From assembly GCA_002424495.1 (NCBI GenBank), contig DIKH01000256.1, positions 649 to 16,688 on the forward strand: a stretch of 16,040 nucleotides of DNA, written 5' to 3'. The DNA is from Desulfobacteraceae bacterium UBA5623. Its GTDB lineage: Bacteria > Desulfobacterota > DSM-4660 > Desulfatiglandales > Desulfatiglandaceae. Positions 6,339 to 14,017 of the stretch are shown piece after piece (within the stretch, counting starts at the first letter, position 1; each line of letters begins with the position of its first letter). The notes beneath the pieces were generated by a model. That model did no database searches. It saw nothing but the letters and a program-made list of their open reading frames with translations, and was not told the origin of the DNA. The position numbers were made by a program, and so were the translations under genes.

Positions 6339-7130
6339 ATGATTGTTCAAATCTATGAAATACAAGAGCCCTCAGAGGCTCAAAAATGCATTGAACTGGG
6401 CGTAGACCACATGGGAAGCGTGCTCTTATCTGAAGACGGCTGGCGGGTTCCATCAATAAAGGATGTTTCCGAACTAACCAACGGCACCGGTGTAAAAAAC
6501 AGCCTGATTCCACTTTTCAAGACCCCTGATGTCATATACAGGGCGCTTGATTTTTATCGCCCACACTTTGTCCATTTCTGCGACTCCCTTACAGATAAAG
6601 AGGGCGCTAGGATTGATCTGGCCTGGTTTATCAAACTCCAGTCCGAGGTTAAAAAGAGATTTCCGGAAATCGGTGTCATCCGTTCCATCCCTGTTCCCCC
6701 AAAGGGTGCATCTGTGAGCTTGCCTACACTTGAGATAGCTGAAGAGCTTGAACCTGTAAGCGATATCTTCCTGACTGACACATGGCTGGGTGTGGAGCCT
6801 GTTGAAGGCTACATAGGGATAACAGGAAAGACAGTTGATTGGCGGACAGCCAAGAGCCTTGTGAGTAACAGTCGCATCCCTGTAATCCTTGCAGGGGGGC
6901 TATCCCCATTCAATGTCTACGAGGCCATGGTGGAAACAGGGGCTGCAGGTGCTGATAGCTGTACAAAAACCAACATGCTGGATGGAAATGGAAGACCTGT
7001 CAGGTTTAAGAAGGATTTTACAAGGGTTGAAAAATTTGTAAACGAAGTGAGGCGGGCAGGGGATGAAAAAGCCGCCATGTCGAGGGAGGGCCGTGGCCAT
7101 TATAGAGCAAATCGACTGGATCACGCGTGA
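6339..7130 (+). CDS. TrpF-like TIM-barrel protein, probably not a PRA isomerase
   Basis: This 263-residue protein resembles phosphoribosylanthranilate isomerase (TrpF). It has an N-terminal strand VQIYEIQ, a central LTDT strand followed by GITGKTVDW, and the late block LAGGLSPFNVYEA. The last two match TrpF's LLDT/GGTGxxFDW and LAGGLxPxNV phosphate-site elements. The catalytic cysteine of TrpF (in KICGIT) is replaced by Tyr6, while the acidic residue of the central strand is kept. The ending GADSCTKTN also differs from TrpF's SGVE block. It is about 50 residues longer than a standard TrpF, and no other trp gene is near. It probably acts on another phosphorylated ligand or is a repurposed barrel. 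The ATG has no clear ribosome site. It converges with the DUF364 gene at 7147. Confidence 0.7.
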   Translation: MIVQIYEIQEPSEAQKCIELGVDHMGSVLLSEDGWRVPSIKDVSELTNGTGVKNSLIPLFKTPDVIYRALDFYRPHFVHFCDSLTDKEGARIDLAWFIKLQSEVKKRFPEIGVIRSIPVPPKGASVSLPTLEIAEELEPVSDIFLTDTWLGVEPVEGYIGITGKTVDWRTAKSLVSNSRIPVILAGGLSPFNVYEAMVETGAAGADSCTKTNMLDGNGRPVRFKKDFTRVEKFVNEVRRAGDEKAAMSREGRGHYRANRLDHA

Positions 7131-7146
7131 ATAAAAAGGCACATTC

Positions 7147-7860
7147 TTATTTTTTCATGATCAGGTGTTTGACTCCCTCTATCTGTCTGAAGGTCGCGCC
7201 CTGGCAGATACACTTGATTGTCTTTTCAGGATCAACAACCATTGAACCGGCGATCATGTCCACTCCGTAGTCAAAGAGGACAGGGCTGAGAGGGGTGGTG
7301 GCGCCTACCATCATTACAAGGCTGTCCTGCCTGCACAGATCAAGTAATTCGTCCACAGTATGGTTTATGAACGTTGTGCCGGTAATTGCAACCACGTCGG
7401 CCTGTGGAAGTATTCTTTTTGCATCTTCTGCAGGCAGGTCTCCTTCCCTGGGGTCTTTTTCTATTACCCAAAGCCTTTCCGTAATATTTCGCAAATACGG
7501 AACAAATGGGAAATGCCCGACAACGGCCAAGGCTTTGCCCTCTCCCTCTCGGGCCAGTACATCAAATGCATTGAGTTCAATAAGACGGTCCTCATCAATA
7601 TCAATAAGCGAATTCAGGGCGGCCATTCCAATTGATGCCTCAAGCTGAACCTCGGACCTCGCATATCCAACCAACTCCAGCGCGGACTTCTGATCAAGCC
7701 TCCCGACATCTCTGACATGTCCATGAACTGGTGAGTTCACAAAGGTTGAAGACAGGCCGCATCGCCTGCTTGTCACAGATGTCCACCGTATTCCGCAAAG
7801 AACCTCATAGACCTTGCTGTCTTTACATATGGAAGATATTATATCGTTGAGAATCTTCAT
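7147..7860 (-). CDS. DUF4213/DUF364 Rossmann-like, putative heavy-metal chelation protein
   Basis: This minus-strand gene of 237 residues starts at the ATG at 7858-7860 (MKILNDIIS). The N-terminal part (about 1-85) fits DUF4213, with CGIRWTSV and CGLSST. The remainder fits DUF364: GHFPFVPYLR, an E-K-D-P-R-E-G-D-L-P turn, an A-D-V-V-A-I-T-G-T-T strand-loop, VMMVGATTPLSPVLFDYG, and a final GATFRQIEGVK. The family is annotated as putative heavy-metal chelation from structure and genome context; no reaction is established. It is cytoplasmic, with no signal or membrane segment. An in-frame upstream TTG at 7914 would add 18 residues; the later start fits the family N-terminus better. Only 16 nt separate it from the converging TrpF-like gene. 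Confidence 0.8.
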   Translation of the reverse strand: MKILNDIISSICKDSKVYEVLCGIRWTSVTSRRCGLSSTFVNSPVHGHVRDVGRLDQKSALELVGYARSEVQLEASIGMAALNSLIDIDEDRLIELNAFDVLAREGEGKALAVVGHFPFVPYLRNITERLWVIEKDPREGDLPAEDAKRILPQADVVAITGTTFINHTVDELLDLCRQDSLVMMVGATTPLSPVLFDYGVDMIAGSMVVDPEKTIKCICQGATFRQIEGVKHLIMKK

Positions 7861-8374
7861 TTGGCGTTCTTCATCTTTCCCGCATCCCATCCTCGTTCTT
7901 GGGCGGTTGTCCAAAAATAGGCCTTTCTCAATGGTTCAAGCGAAACGGTCTTCATTTATCAATGTTACACCCAATGTAATTAACTTGCAAAAAGAAATAA
8001 AAGTGTGCATATAGTCCATATCTTTTTGATTTTATACTGTTAAATGGTTTCACTTGAAGTCTTCCCCATATTCATGCTACATTTTTAGCCATCTGTTATG
8101 CAACTACATCGTTGACTTTGAGTCAGCAATGGGTGATCAAAGTGTAGATATGCTGAAGGTAGCACAGAAAATCAACCGCAATTTCGGGCTGTTGATGAAA
8201 CACTTAGGCCAATGCTCTTACAAATACTACCTCTGACGCTTTAGTCCGGCTTTTAGCTTAACATTCAAGAAGGTGCGTCCTGAAAACGCAGATATCTAAG
8301 TTAGTGCTTATGCCCTTGGATGCGGCAGATAGTTCATGGGTTCATAAATCATGTCTTACGAAGAGGGCTTGACA
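7861..8374. other. 514-bp gap between the DUF364 gene and hypC, no convincing gene
   Basis: No recognisable gene is seen. A 60-codon plus-strand frame from a TTG at 8054 to 8236 lacks a ribosome site and any known motif, although its second half (from an ATG at 8129, helix-like and Lys/Gln/Asn-rich) could be a coding remnant. The gap is more AT-rich than the flanking genes. It must hold the promoters of the leftward DUF364 gene and the rightward hyp operon. Confidence 0.5.
7962..7990 (-). promoter_or_regulatory. Weak candidate promoter for the DUF364 gene
   Basis: On the minus strand, TTGCAA (complement of 7985-7990) and TAACAT (complement of 7962-7967) lie 17 bases apart, each matching 4 of 6 sigma70 consensus bases. 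Position and direction fit the DUF364 gene, about 100 nt ahead of its ATG. Chance is a real alternative. Confidence 0.25.
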
Positions 8375-8596
8375 ATGTGCCTTGCAATTCCTTCCAAGAT
8401 CATACAGGTTGAAGGTAATGTCGCAACCATTGATGTTGACGGGGTCAGGAGAAGCGCCAGTGTGCGGCTTCTGGAGAATGTAAAGGTGGGGGACTACGTT
8501 ATCGTTCATGCAGGCTTTGCAATTCACAGGATTGATGAAGAATCTGCAATGGAATCCTTGAAGATGTTGCGTGAGGCTGCCTCACTTGTGGTCTAA
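8375..8596 (+). CDS. hypC: [NiFe] hydrogenase maturation chaperone HypC
   Basis: This 73-residue HypC/HupF-family protein opens with MCLAIPSK. The Cys after the removed Met is the ligand that, with HypD, carries the Fe(CN)2CO unit and docks to the large-subunit precursor. The start is fixed at the ATG at 8375, because Cys must be residue 2 and GAGGG lies at a good distance; the in-frame ATG at 8351 would bury it. The small beta-barrel pattern (ATIDVDG, VGDYVIVHAGFAI) is complete, and the final helix holds ESAMESLKML. It is the first gene of hypC-F-D-E; the hypF frame opens at the base after its stop codon. Confidence 0.95.
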   Translation: MCLAIPSKIIQVEGNVATIDVDGVRRSASVRLLENVKVGDYVIVHAGFAIHRIDEESAMESLKMLREAASLVV

Positions 8597-10897
8597 TTGA
8601 CAGGAGTATCACTGACTTCCGTGGAAGAAAACTACATAGCAAGAAGGCTTGAGATAAGCGGCATTGTCCAGGGGGTGGGCTTCCGGCCTTTTGTTTACCT
8701 CCTGGCGGCTCAATTTGGAATTAAGGGCGAGGTCGCCAATACATCTTCCGGTGTGTCTGTCTTTATTGAAGGAGGGCGCAGAGATGTTGAATCCTTTTGT
8801 TACGACATCATTAACAACACTCCCCCCCTTTCCCGCGTAACGGAGATGTCAATGCACCCGGAGTCTGTTAAAGGATATGGGTCCTTTACAATTACAGAGA
8901 GCAGAAAGGATGCTGAGAGATACACCCTGATATCTCCTGATGTCTCTGTATGTGACGATTGCCGTTGTGAACTGTCAGATCCTGCTGATCGGCGTCATAA
9001 TTATCCGTTCATAAACTGCATAAATTGCGGTCCAAGATACAGCATCATCTCAGACGTGCCCTATGACCGGTCAAATACCTCCATGAAACATTTTGCGATG
9101 TGCAAGGAGTGTCAGGCAGAATATGATGACCCAGAAAACAGAAGGTTCCATTCACAGCCCAACGCATGCCCTAAATGCGGCCCCAAGATTACTCTGTATG
9201 ACAACAAAATAGAAATACCGGGGGATCCGATCAAGAGGGCGGCAGGGCTGTTAAAACAGGGATATATCCTTGCTGTAAAAGGCCTTGGCGGTTTTCACCT
9301 GGCAGCGGACGCTGAAAACAGCCAGGCGGTTTTGCGGCTTAGAAATAGAAAACACAGAGAAGAGAGGCCTTTTGCGCTGATGTCTTATTCCCTGGAGGAT
9401 ATCCGAAGCTATGCCGTAGTCGGTCCCGCTGAAGAAGCTCTCCTTGCCTCGGTCCAAAGACCGATTGTCGTGCTTGATAAAAGGACCCCAAACCCGATTG
9501 CAGAAGAGGTTTCCCCACGAAACCGAACCTTCGGCGTCATGCTCCCTTACACACCCCTGCACTATCTCTTATCAGGCCATGGTGTTACAGCCCTTGTGAT
9601 GACAAGTGCAAACTTAAGCGATGAGCCCATTGCCATTGACAATGAAGAGGCGTCTAATCGCCTATCGGATATTGCCGATTATTTCCTGATGCACAACAGG
9701 GACATCTATAACAGAAGTGACGATTCTGTTGTAAGACCAATTGCCGGCGCAACAAGATTTTTAAGACGTTCAAGGGGCTATGTCCCCACACCTGTTTTTT
9801 TAAGACAAGAGGTCCCCCAGATACTTGCATGCGGGGCCGGGCTCAAGAACACTGTTTGTCTCACAAAAGGCAACAGGGCTTTTTTGAGTCAGCATATAGG
9901 AGACCTTGAAAACGCCCCTGCATATGATTTCTTCACCTCTACAATTGAGCATATGAAAAAAATCCTCGATATCAGGCCCGAAATCATTGTCTGTGACCTG
10001 CACCCAGACTATCTGAGCACCACTTATGCCCTAAGACAACAGGGGATAAATAAGGTCGCTGTTCAGCACCATCATGCACATATTGTAAGCTGCATGGCCG
10101 AAAACATGCTGGAAGGGCAGGTAATAGGCCTGGCCTTTGACGGCCTGGGTTATGGAAGCGACAGTGCCGTATGGGGAGGTGAGGTGTTGATAGCGGATGA
10201 AAGAGAGTATTTCAGAAAGGCGCATCTTTCCTATGTGCCAATGCCAGGAGCCGGCGCAGCCATTAAGGAGCCCTGGCGCATGGGGGTCAGCTATCTTTAC
10301 CACAGCTTTGGCAAGGCCTTTCAGGAACTTGACCTTCCTATATTCAAAGGAATGGACTGGAAAAAGCTCAATATTATTGTTCAAATGATCACCAAAAAGG
10401 TGAATTCGCCTGACACATCCAGCCTTGGCCGCCTATTTGACGGCATTGCAGCCATTATCGGGATAAGAAACAATGTCAGTTTTGAAGGTCAGGCCGCCAT
10501 GGAGCTTGAGATGATATCTGAAGAAACAAAAGGGTCATATGATTACAAATGGTCTCAGGGCAGGGCACATAATGTCTTACTTGAACCCATCATCTCGGGC
10601 GTGGTCCAGGATGTGATCAGGGGCGTTGATCCATCCCGGATAAGCGGAAAGTTCCACAATACCCTGATAAGGCTTTTTACAGGGCTCTGCGAAGATATTA
10701 GGTCAGAGACAGGGCTAAATCGAGTGGCTATGAGCGGTGGCGTATTTCAAAATGCGATTATCCTAAGGGGACTCATCAGTGAACTCGGGAAAAAAGACTT
10801 TCAGGTCTTTACCAACAGACTCGTACCAACCAATGACGGGGGCATTAGCCTCGGACAGGCGGTTATAGCTGCTCAAATGCAAGACAAGGATCGCTAA
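8597..10897 (+). CDS. hypF: Carbamoyltransferase HypF
   Basis: This is a full-length HypF of 766 residues. It makes the thiocarbamate on HypE's C-terminal Cys from carbamoyl phosphate and ATP, the source of the cyanide ligands. In order it has an acylphosphatase domain (GIVQGVGFRPF, about 21-31), two zinc fingers of C-x2-C-x18-C-x2-C type (about 117-192), a YrdC-like nucleotide-binding domain (KGLGGFHLA onward), and a Kae1-like carbamoyltransferase domain with HHHAHI near residue 492 and a late MSGGVFQN block. All key motifs are intact. The start is uncertain: TTG at 8597 directly follows hypC's stop and may be coupled, while a GTG at 8621 has AGGAG upstream but with long spacing. hypD begins at the next base after its stop. 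Confidence 0.95.
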   Translation: MTGVSLTSVEENYIARRLEISGIVQGVGFRPFVYLLAAQFGIKGEVANTSSGVSVFIEGGRRDVESFCYDIINNTPPLSRVTEMSMHPESVKGYGSFTITESRKDAERYTLISPDVSVCDDCRCELSDPADRRHNYPFINCINCGPRYSIISDVPYDRSNTSMKHFAMCKECQAEYDDPENRRFHSQPNACPKCGPKITLYDNKIEIPGDPIKRAAGLLKQGYILAVKGLGGFHLAADAENSQAVLRLRNRKHREERPFALMSYSLEDIRSYAVVGPAEEALLASVQRPIVVLDKRTPNPIAEEVSPRNRTFGVMLPYTPLHYLLSGHGVTALVMTSANLSDEPIAIDNEEASNRLSDIADYFLMHNRDIYNRSDDSVVRPIAGATRFLRRSRGYVPTPVFLRQEVPQILACGAGLKNTVCLTKGNRAFLSQHIGDLENAPAYDFFTSTIEHMKKILDIRPEIIVCDLHPDYLSTTYALRQQGINKVAVQHHHAHIVSCMAENMLEGQVIGLAFDGLGYGSDSAVWGGEVLIADEREYFRKAHLSYVPMPGAGAAIKEPWRMGVSYLYHSFGKAFQELDLPIFKGMDWKKLNIIVQMITKKVNSPDTSSLGRLFDGIAAIIGIRNNVSFEGQAAMELEMISEETKGSYDYKWSQGRAHNVLLEPIISGVVQDVIRGVDPSRISGKFHNTLIRLFTGLCEDIRSETGLNRVAMSGGVFQNAIILRGLISELGKKDFQVFTNRLVPTNDGGISLGQAVIAAQMQDKDR

Positions 10898-11989
10898 ATG
10901 TCAATCAGACACCTGCAGGAATACAGAGCCCCGGAGATCTCAAAGGGACTGGTTGAAGGTATCTTTAGGGCAAACCATAAACCGGTCCGCCTGATGGAGT
11001 TATGCGGCACACATACCATGTCTGTTTTCAGAAACGGCATCAGGTCTGTCCTGCCGGAAACAATCACCCTTGTCTCAGGCCCGGGTTGCCCGGTGTGCGT
11101 GACCCCGCAAAATGAAATAGACGCCTTCATAGCCCTTTCCATGATTGACAACGTAATAATCACAACCTTTGGAGATCTGATGAGGGTGCCTGGGACACAG
11201 TCCTCGCTTCAAAGGGAGAAGGCAAAAGGCAAAGATATACGGGTGGTTTATTCTTCGCTGGATGCATTGAATATTGCAAATCAAAACCCTGACAGAAACG
11301 TGGTGTTCCTTGGTGTTGGTTTTGAAACCACTGCTCCCACGATCGCCGCTTCAATTGGTATGGCAAAGGAGAAAAAAATATCCAATTTTCATGTCTTTTC
11401 CGCCCACAAACTGGTTCCACCAATGCTCGCAGGCCTGATGCAAATGAATGATGTCAGGGTAGACGGTTTTATTCTTCCTGGCCATGTTTCCGTGATTATC
11501 GGCTCAGAAGCCTACCTGCCTTTTGTCGAAAAATTCCATATGCCATGCGTTATAGCAGGATTTGAACCTGCCGACATATTGCAAGCAATATACATGCTGG
11601 CTGACCAGACAGGCTCTGGCGCAACGCGCCTTGAAAATGCATATGCAAGGGCGGTGACATCCAAAGGAAACCAAAAAGCCCGGGCGGTGATCAATGAGGT
11701 CTTTGAGACGGTTGATACCTGCTGGCGTGGTATAGGAGTGGTCCCTTCAAGCGGCCTTAAGATAAGAAAAGAGTTCTCCCAGTTTGATGCCCAAGAGGTA
11801 TTTGAAATCAGCGTCCCTGACTCGGAAGCTCCGAAAGGCTGTATATGCGGCGATATACTGACAGGGGTAAAGACGCCGCCAGACTGTCCCTTATATAAAA
11901 AGGTCTGTACACCGGCTGAGCCTGTGGGCCCGTGCATGGTGTCGAGCGAGGGGTCATGTGCCGCCTATTACAAATACTGTAGATTTTAG
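10898..11989 (+). CDS. hypD: Fe-cyanide scaffold protein HypD
   Basis: This 363-residue HypD is the [4Fe-4S] protein on which the Fe(CN)2CO group is assembled together with HypC. C36-G-T-H39 and the G-P-G-C64-P-V-C67 block provide the conserved redox and iron-binding cysteines. The C-terminal cysteine set (GCICGDIL, then CPLY, CTP, PCMV, SCAAYYKY) fits the cluster-binding tail. LGVGFETTAPT and GFILPGHVSVIIG are the usual fold motifs. Length and motifs are normal. The ATG follows the hypF stop directly, so translation is probably coupled. hypE follows after 27 nt. Confidence 0.96.
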   Translation: MSIRHLQEYRAPEISKGLVEGIFRANHKPVRLMELCGTHTMSVFRNGIRSVLPETITLVSGPGCPVCVTPQNEIDAFIALSMIDNVIITTFGDLMRVPGTQSSLQREKAKGKDIRVVYSSLDALNIANQNPDRNVVFLGVGFETTAPTIAASIGMAKEKKISNFHVFSAHKLVPPMLAGLMQMNDVRVDGFILPGHVSVIIGSEAYLPFVEKFHMPCVIAGFEPADILQAIYMLADQTGSGATRLENAYARAVTSKGNQKARAVINEVFETVDTCWRGIGVVPSSGLKIRKEFSQFDAQEVFEISVPDSEAPKGCICGDILTGVKTPPDCPLYKKVCTPAEPVGPCMVSSEGSCAAYYKYCRF

Positions 11990-12016
11990 ATTCTTCTTTG
12001 CCGATAAGGAGTTGAG

Positions 12017-13027
12017 ATGAAGCCCAAACAGATCCTGCTTGATCACGGCAGCGGCGGCAGGTTGTCCCATGAGCTGATTACAGGGCTTATGCTTCCTGCG
12101 TTTAACAACGCCGCCCTCTCAGAGTTTCATGACGGCGCAAGGCTTGATTTCGATGGGATGCGCCTTGCATTTTCAACCGACTCCTATGTGGTTGACCCCA
12201 TTTTTTTCCCTGGCGGCGATATTGGGTCGCTGTCAGTCAACGGGACAGTCAACGACCTTGCCATGTGCGGGGCCACTCCCTTGTATCTGAGCGCCGGTCT
12301 TATTATTGAAGAGGGCTTTTCCCTTGATGACCTTGAGAAAATTATAGCCAGCATGAGCGCAGCAGCAGAAAATGCCGGAGTGAAAATTGTGACCGGAGAT
12401 ACGAAGGTCGTTCCCTCTGGTATGGCGGACAAGATTTTTATCAACACATCCGGAATCGGGCTCATACCGGAAAATGTGGTCATATCGAGCAACAGGGCGC
12501 AACAAGGAGATAAAATTATTGTCAGCGGGACCATCGCTGATCATGGGGTGACAATCCTTATTCAGAGAAAGGGCATGGAATTTGAATCTGAAATCACAAG
12601 TGATACTGCTCCGCTTAACATGATAGTTAAAGGTATGATTTCAGTAACCCCTGATATCCACGTACTTCGTGATCCGACCAGGGGCGGTGTCGGAACTGCA
12701 TTGAACGAGATAGCACAAAAATCCGGTGTCGCAATAAAATTATATGAAGACAAGATTCCGGTCAGAGATGAAGTTGCAGCGGTATGTGAGCTTTTGGGCC
12801 TCGATCCCATGTATATTGCAAATGAAGGGAAATTCCTGGCCTTTGTCAGGCCTGAACATGCGGATGAAGTTCTTTCTGTCATGAAAAGATACCAGTGCGG
12901 GCATGACGCATGCGTAATCGGAGATGTAGTAGCTGACGATCAGGCCAGGGTTGTTATGCAGACCCGGATTGGAGGGACAAGGATTGTTGATATGCTGGCA
13001 GGAGAACAGCTTCCCAGAATCTGCTGA
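12017..13027 (+). CDS. hypE: Carbamoyl dehydratase HypE
   Basis: This 336-residue member of the PurM/SelD-like ATPase family dehydrates its own S-carbamoylated C-terminal Cys to a thiocyanate and passes cyanide to HypC-HypD. It opens with LLDHGSGGRLSHELI and has the ATP/Mg elements FSTDSYVVDP, VNGTVNDLAMCGA and RDPTRGGVGTALNEIA. It ends in P-R-I-C, so the functional terminal cysteine is present and the gene is complete. AAGGAG lies 6 nt before the ATG. It is the last intact gene of the operon; the broken hypA starts 17 nt later. Confidence 0.96.
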   Translation: MKPKQILLDHGSGGRLSHELITGLMLPAFNNAALSEFHDGARLDFDGMRLAFSTDSYVVDPIFFPGGDIGSLSVNGTVNDLAMCGATPLYLSAGLIIEEGFSLDDLEKIIASMSAAAENAGVKIVTGDTKVVPSGMADKIFINTSGIGLIPENVVISSNRAQQGDKIIVSGTIADHGVTILIQRKGMEFESEITSDTAPLNMIVKGMISVTPDIHVLRDPTRGGVGTALNEIAQKSGVAIKLYEDKIPVRDEVAAVCELLGLDPMYIANEGKFLAFVRPEHADEVLSVMKRYQCGHDACVIGDVVADDQARVVMQTRIGGTRIVDMLAGEQLPRIC

Positions 13028-13044
13028 CGGCGCTGGGTACAATC

Positions 13045-13146
13045 ATGCATGAGTTGTCAATCGCACAAAACATCATTAATATTGTCAGGGCGGAGATGAG
13101 AGGATATGACGGTAGGATACTCAAGTCTGTTCGCCTTGAGATTTGA
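13045..13146 (+). pseudogene. hypA: Truncated hypA, first 33 codons only
   Basis: The frame opens with ATG and encodes MHELSIAQNIINIV, the diagnostic HypA N-terminus with the nickel-binding His2, and continues to VRLEI. There a TGA at 13144-13146 ends it, exactly where intact HypA continues with Gly-Glu-Leu. HypA is normally about 115 residues, so the zinc-binding domain and most of the fold are missing. HypA delivers nickel to the hydrogenase large subunit with HypB. Its position right after hypE fits the common hypC-F-D-E-A-B order. It is joined to a hypB 3' end, so this is a deletion and not a point mutation. Confidence 0.85.
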
Positions 13147-13219
13147 GGTGTCCTGCAAGACAGGTGAGGGCCTTGCGGAATGGTATGACTGGCTGCGCGC
13201 AAGGGTTAAGGAAATATGA
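13142..13219 (+). pseudogene. hypB: 3' remnant of hypB, last 25 codons
   Basis: Reading a different frame from the hypA start, the segment encodes FEVSCKTGEGLAEWYDWLRA followed by VKEI and a TGA at 13217-13219. This matches the HypB C-terminus, where the SAKTGEG switch loop of the G3E GTPase is followed by a helix with W-x2-WL. All upstream HypB parts (metal site, P-loop, GTP-binding motifs) are absent. HypB is normally over 200 residues. Together with the hypA 5' stub it shows that about 0.8 kb, estimated from family lengths, has been removed between the two genes, with the joint near 13141-13146. Confidence 0.8.
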
Positions 13220-13283
13220 ATCAGGCGCGAAGGCCGGGCAATAGTGGAAGTTTTAATACACCATTAAATAGAAAGGGCAAGCC

Positions 13284-13496
13284 ATGAAAACCAATATCAT
13301 TTTAAAGATTGTGAACCCGCTTTTGGCCGTAGCGCTCGTTTTTCAGGTAGTTACAGGTCTTTTGCATGGAATCCTTCCCCGTGAGATGTTTGAAACCATC
13401 CATGGCACAAGCGCGGGGATACTCATGGTCTTCGTTATCCTGCATCTGCTTCTGAACTGGAATTGGATCAAGGCGAACTATCTTAAAAAGGATTAA
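13284..13496 (+). CDS. Small DUF4405-like two-helix membrane protein
   Basis: This 70-residue protein has two predicted transmembrane helices (about 8-27 and 42-61). Histidines are H28 near the end of helix 1, H40 in IHGTSAG, and H54 in ILHLLLNWNWI. The H-x3-G and LHLxLNWxW patterns match the DUF4405 family, whose members are thought to be small b-type-cytochrome-like membrane proteins. Haem binding by the His residues is inferred. GAAAGGG precedes the ATG. It lies 64 nt after the hypB scar in the same direction and could be the last gene of the hyp transcript or an independent unit. Family assignment is from motif recall. Confidence 0.7.
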   Translation: MKTNIILKIVNPLLAVALVFQVVTGLLHGILPREMFETIHGTSAGILMVFVILHLLLNWNWIKANYLKKD

Positions 13497-13602
13497 AAGA
13501 ATCGCCGGAGCCACGGTCAGACGCTGGAATTTATGTCCGCCATTTAATAATTGTAGCCTCTACCGGTCGTGTATCGGCTGTCCACATAAGACATCCATTT
13601 TT

Positions 13603-13823
13603 TATCGAAAATTTCAGTTTGCAATAATCTGCTTTACTGCTTCGCTCGACACCTCAACGATGGCAGTGGGATCCCTATGTCCATCGAGACTGAACTAAAT
13701 AAAAAACGCTTTTAACACCCGAGTAGTTCGAATGCAAGGTTGAATGGAAGAAGCCGTTTCATTGATTCCATCGGATTTTCCGATGCCAAACCAATTTATT
13801 ATCGGAACTTCCAGTTTGACATA
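13603..13823. repeat. Degenerate 24-nt direct repeat pair
   Basis: Bases 13603-13626 and 13800-13823 agree at 19 of 24 positions (shared core TATCG...CAGTTTG) and are 197 bp apart in the same orientation. They could be binding sites, ends of a vanished element, or chance in AT-rich DNA. Confidence 0.3.
13769..13785. repeat. 7-bp perfect hairpin
   Basis: CATCGGA and TCCGATG flank a TTT loop. No T-run follows on the plus strand, so it is not an obvious terminator. Its role is unknown. Confidence 0.4.
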
Positions 13824-13961
13824 GCCCTGTCATAAAGTTACAGGCTTCAATAAAAGTGTTGGCAAGACCATAGGGAGGAATTTCTCATAAGAGTAGCGCC
13901 AGCATTCCACCTGTGACGGGATTCTGTGAGACTGTCCGATAATACAGCCCCAAATCCATAA

Positions 13962-13986
13962 CTATTAAAGCCTGTTGCTTTAATAG
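13962..13986 (+). promoter_or_regulatory. 10-bp inverted repeat before the iron-sulfur/VTT gene
   Basis: CTATTAAAGC (13962-13971) and GCTTTAATAG (13977-13986) form a perfect 10-bp dyad with a 5-nt spacer, 31 nt before the ATG at 14018 and just ahead of its AAGGAG. The position fits an operator for a dimeric repressor or a 5' leader stem. It could also be a weak terminator for upstream transcripts. Confidence 0.4.
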
Positions 13987-14017
13987 ATTATATGACCAAC
14001 CTGAAGGAGCTTATGAC

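Larger units (their letters stand above)
13497..14017. other. 521-bp gap with inverted repeats, no recognisable gene
   Basis: No open frame with a ribosome site was seen. The stretch is AT-rich and holds a 7-bp hairpin at 13769-13785, an inverted repeat TGACA-6 nt-TGTCA at 13817-13832, a degenerate 24-nt direct repeat (13603-13626 and 13800-13823) and a 10-bp hairpin just before the next gene. It may combine the promoter region of the HdrD/VTT fusion gene with remnants of lost sequence. Confidence 0.5.

Noticed and set aside
8054..8236. 60-codon frame upstream of hypC
   Set aside because: TTG start without a ribosome site, no known motif; kept only as a possible remnant within the gap entry.
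8351..8374. Longer hypC start at 8351
   Set aside because: HypC function needs Cys at position 2, which only the ATG at 8375 gives, and that ATG has a GAGGG ribosome site.
13144..13146. In-frame TGA in hypA read as selenocysteine
   Set aside because: The sequence after TGA in the hypA frame does not look like HypA, while the adjacent frame matches the HypB C-terminus; deletion explains both.
13497..14017. Possible insertion-sequence remnant
   Set aside because: No transposase motif, no matched terminal inverted repeats with target duplication could be found by eye.
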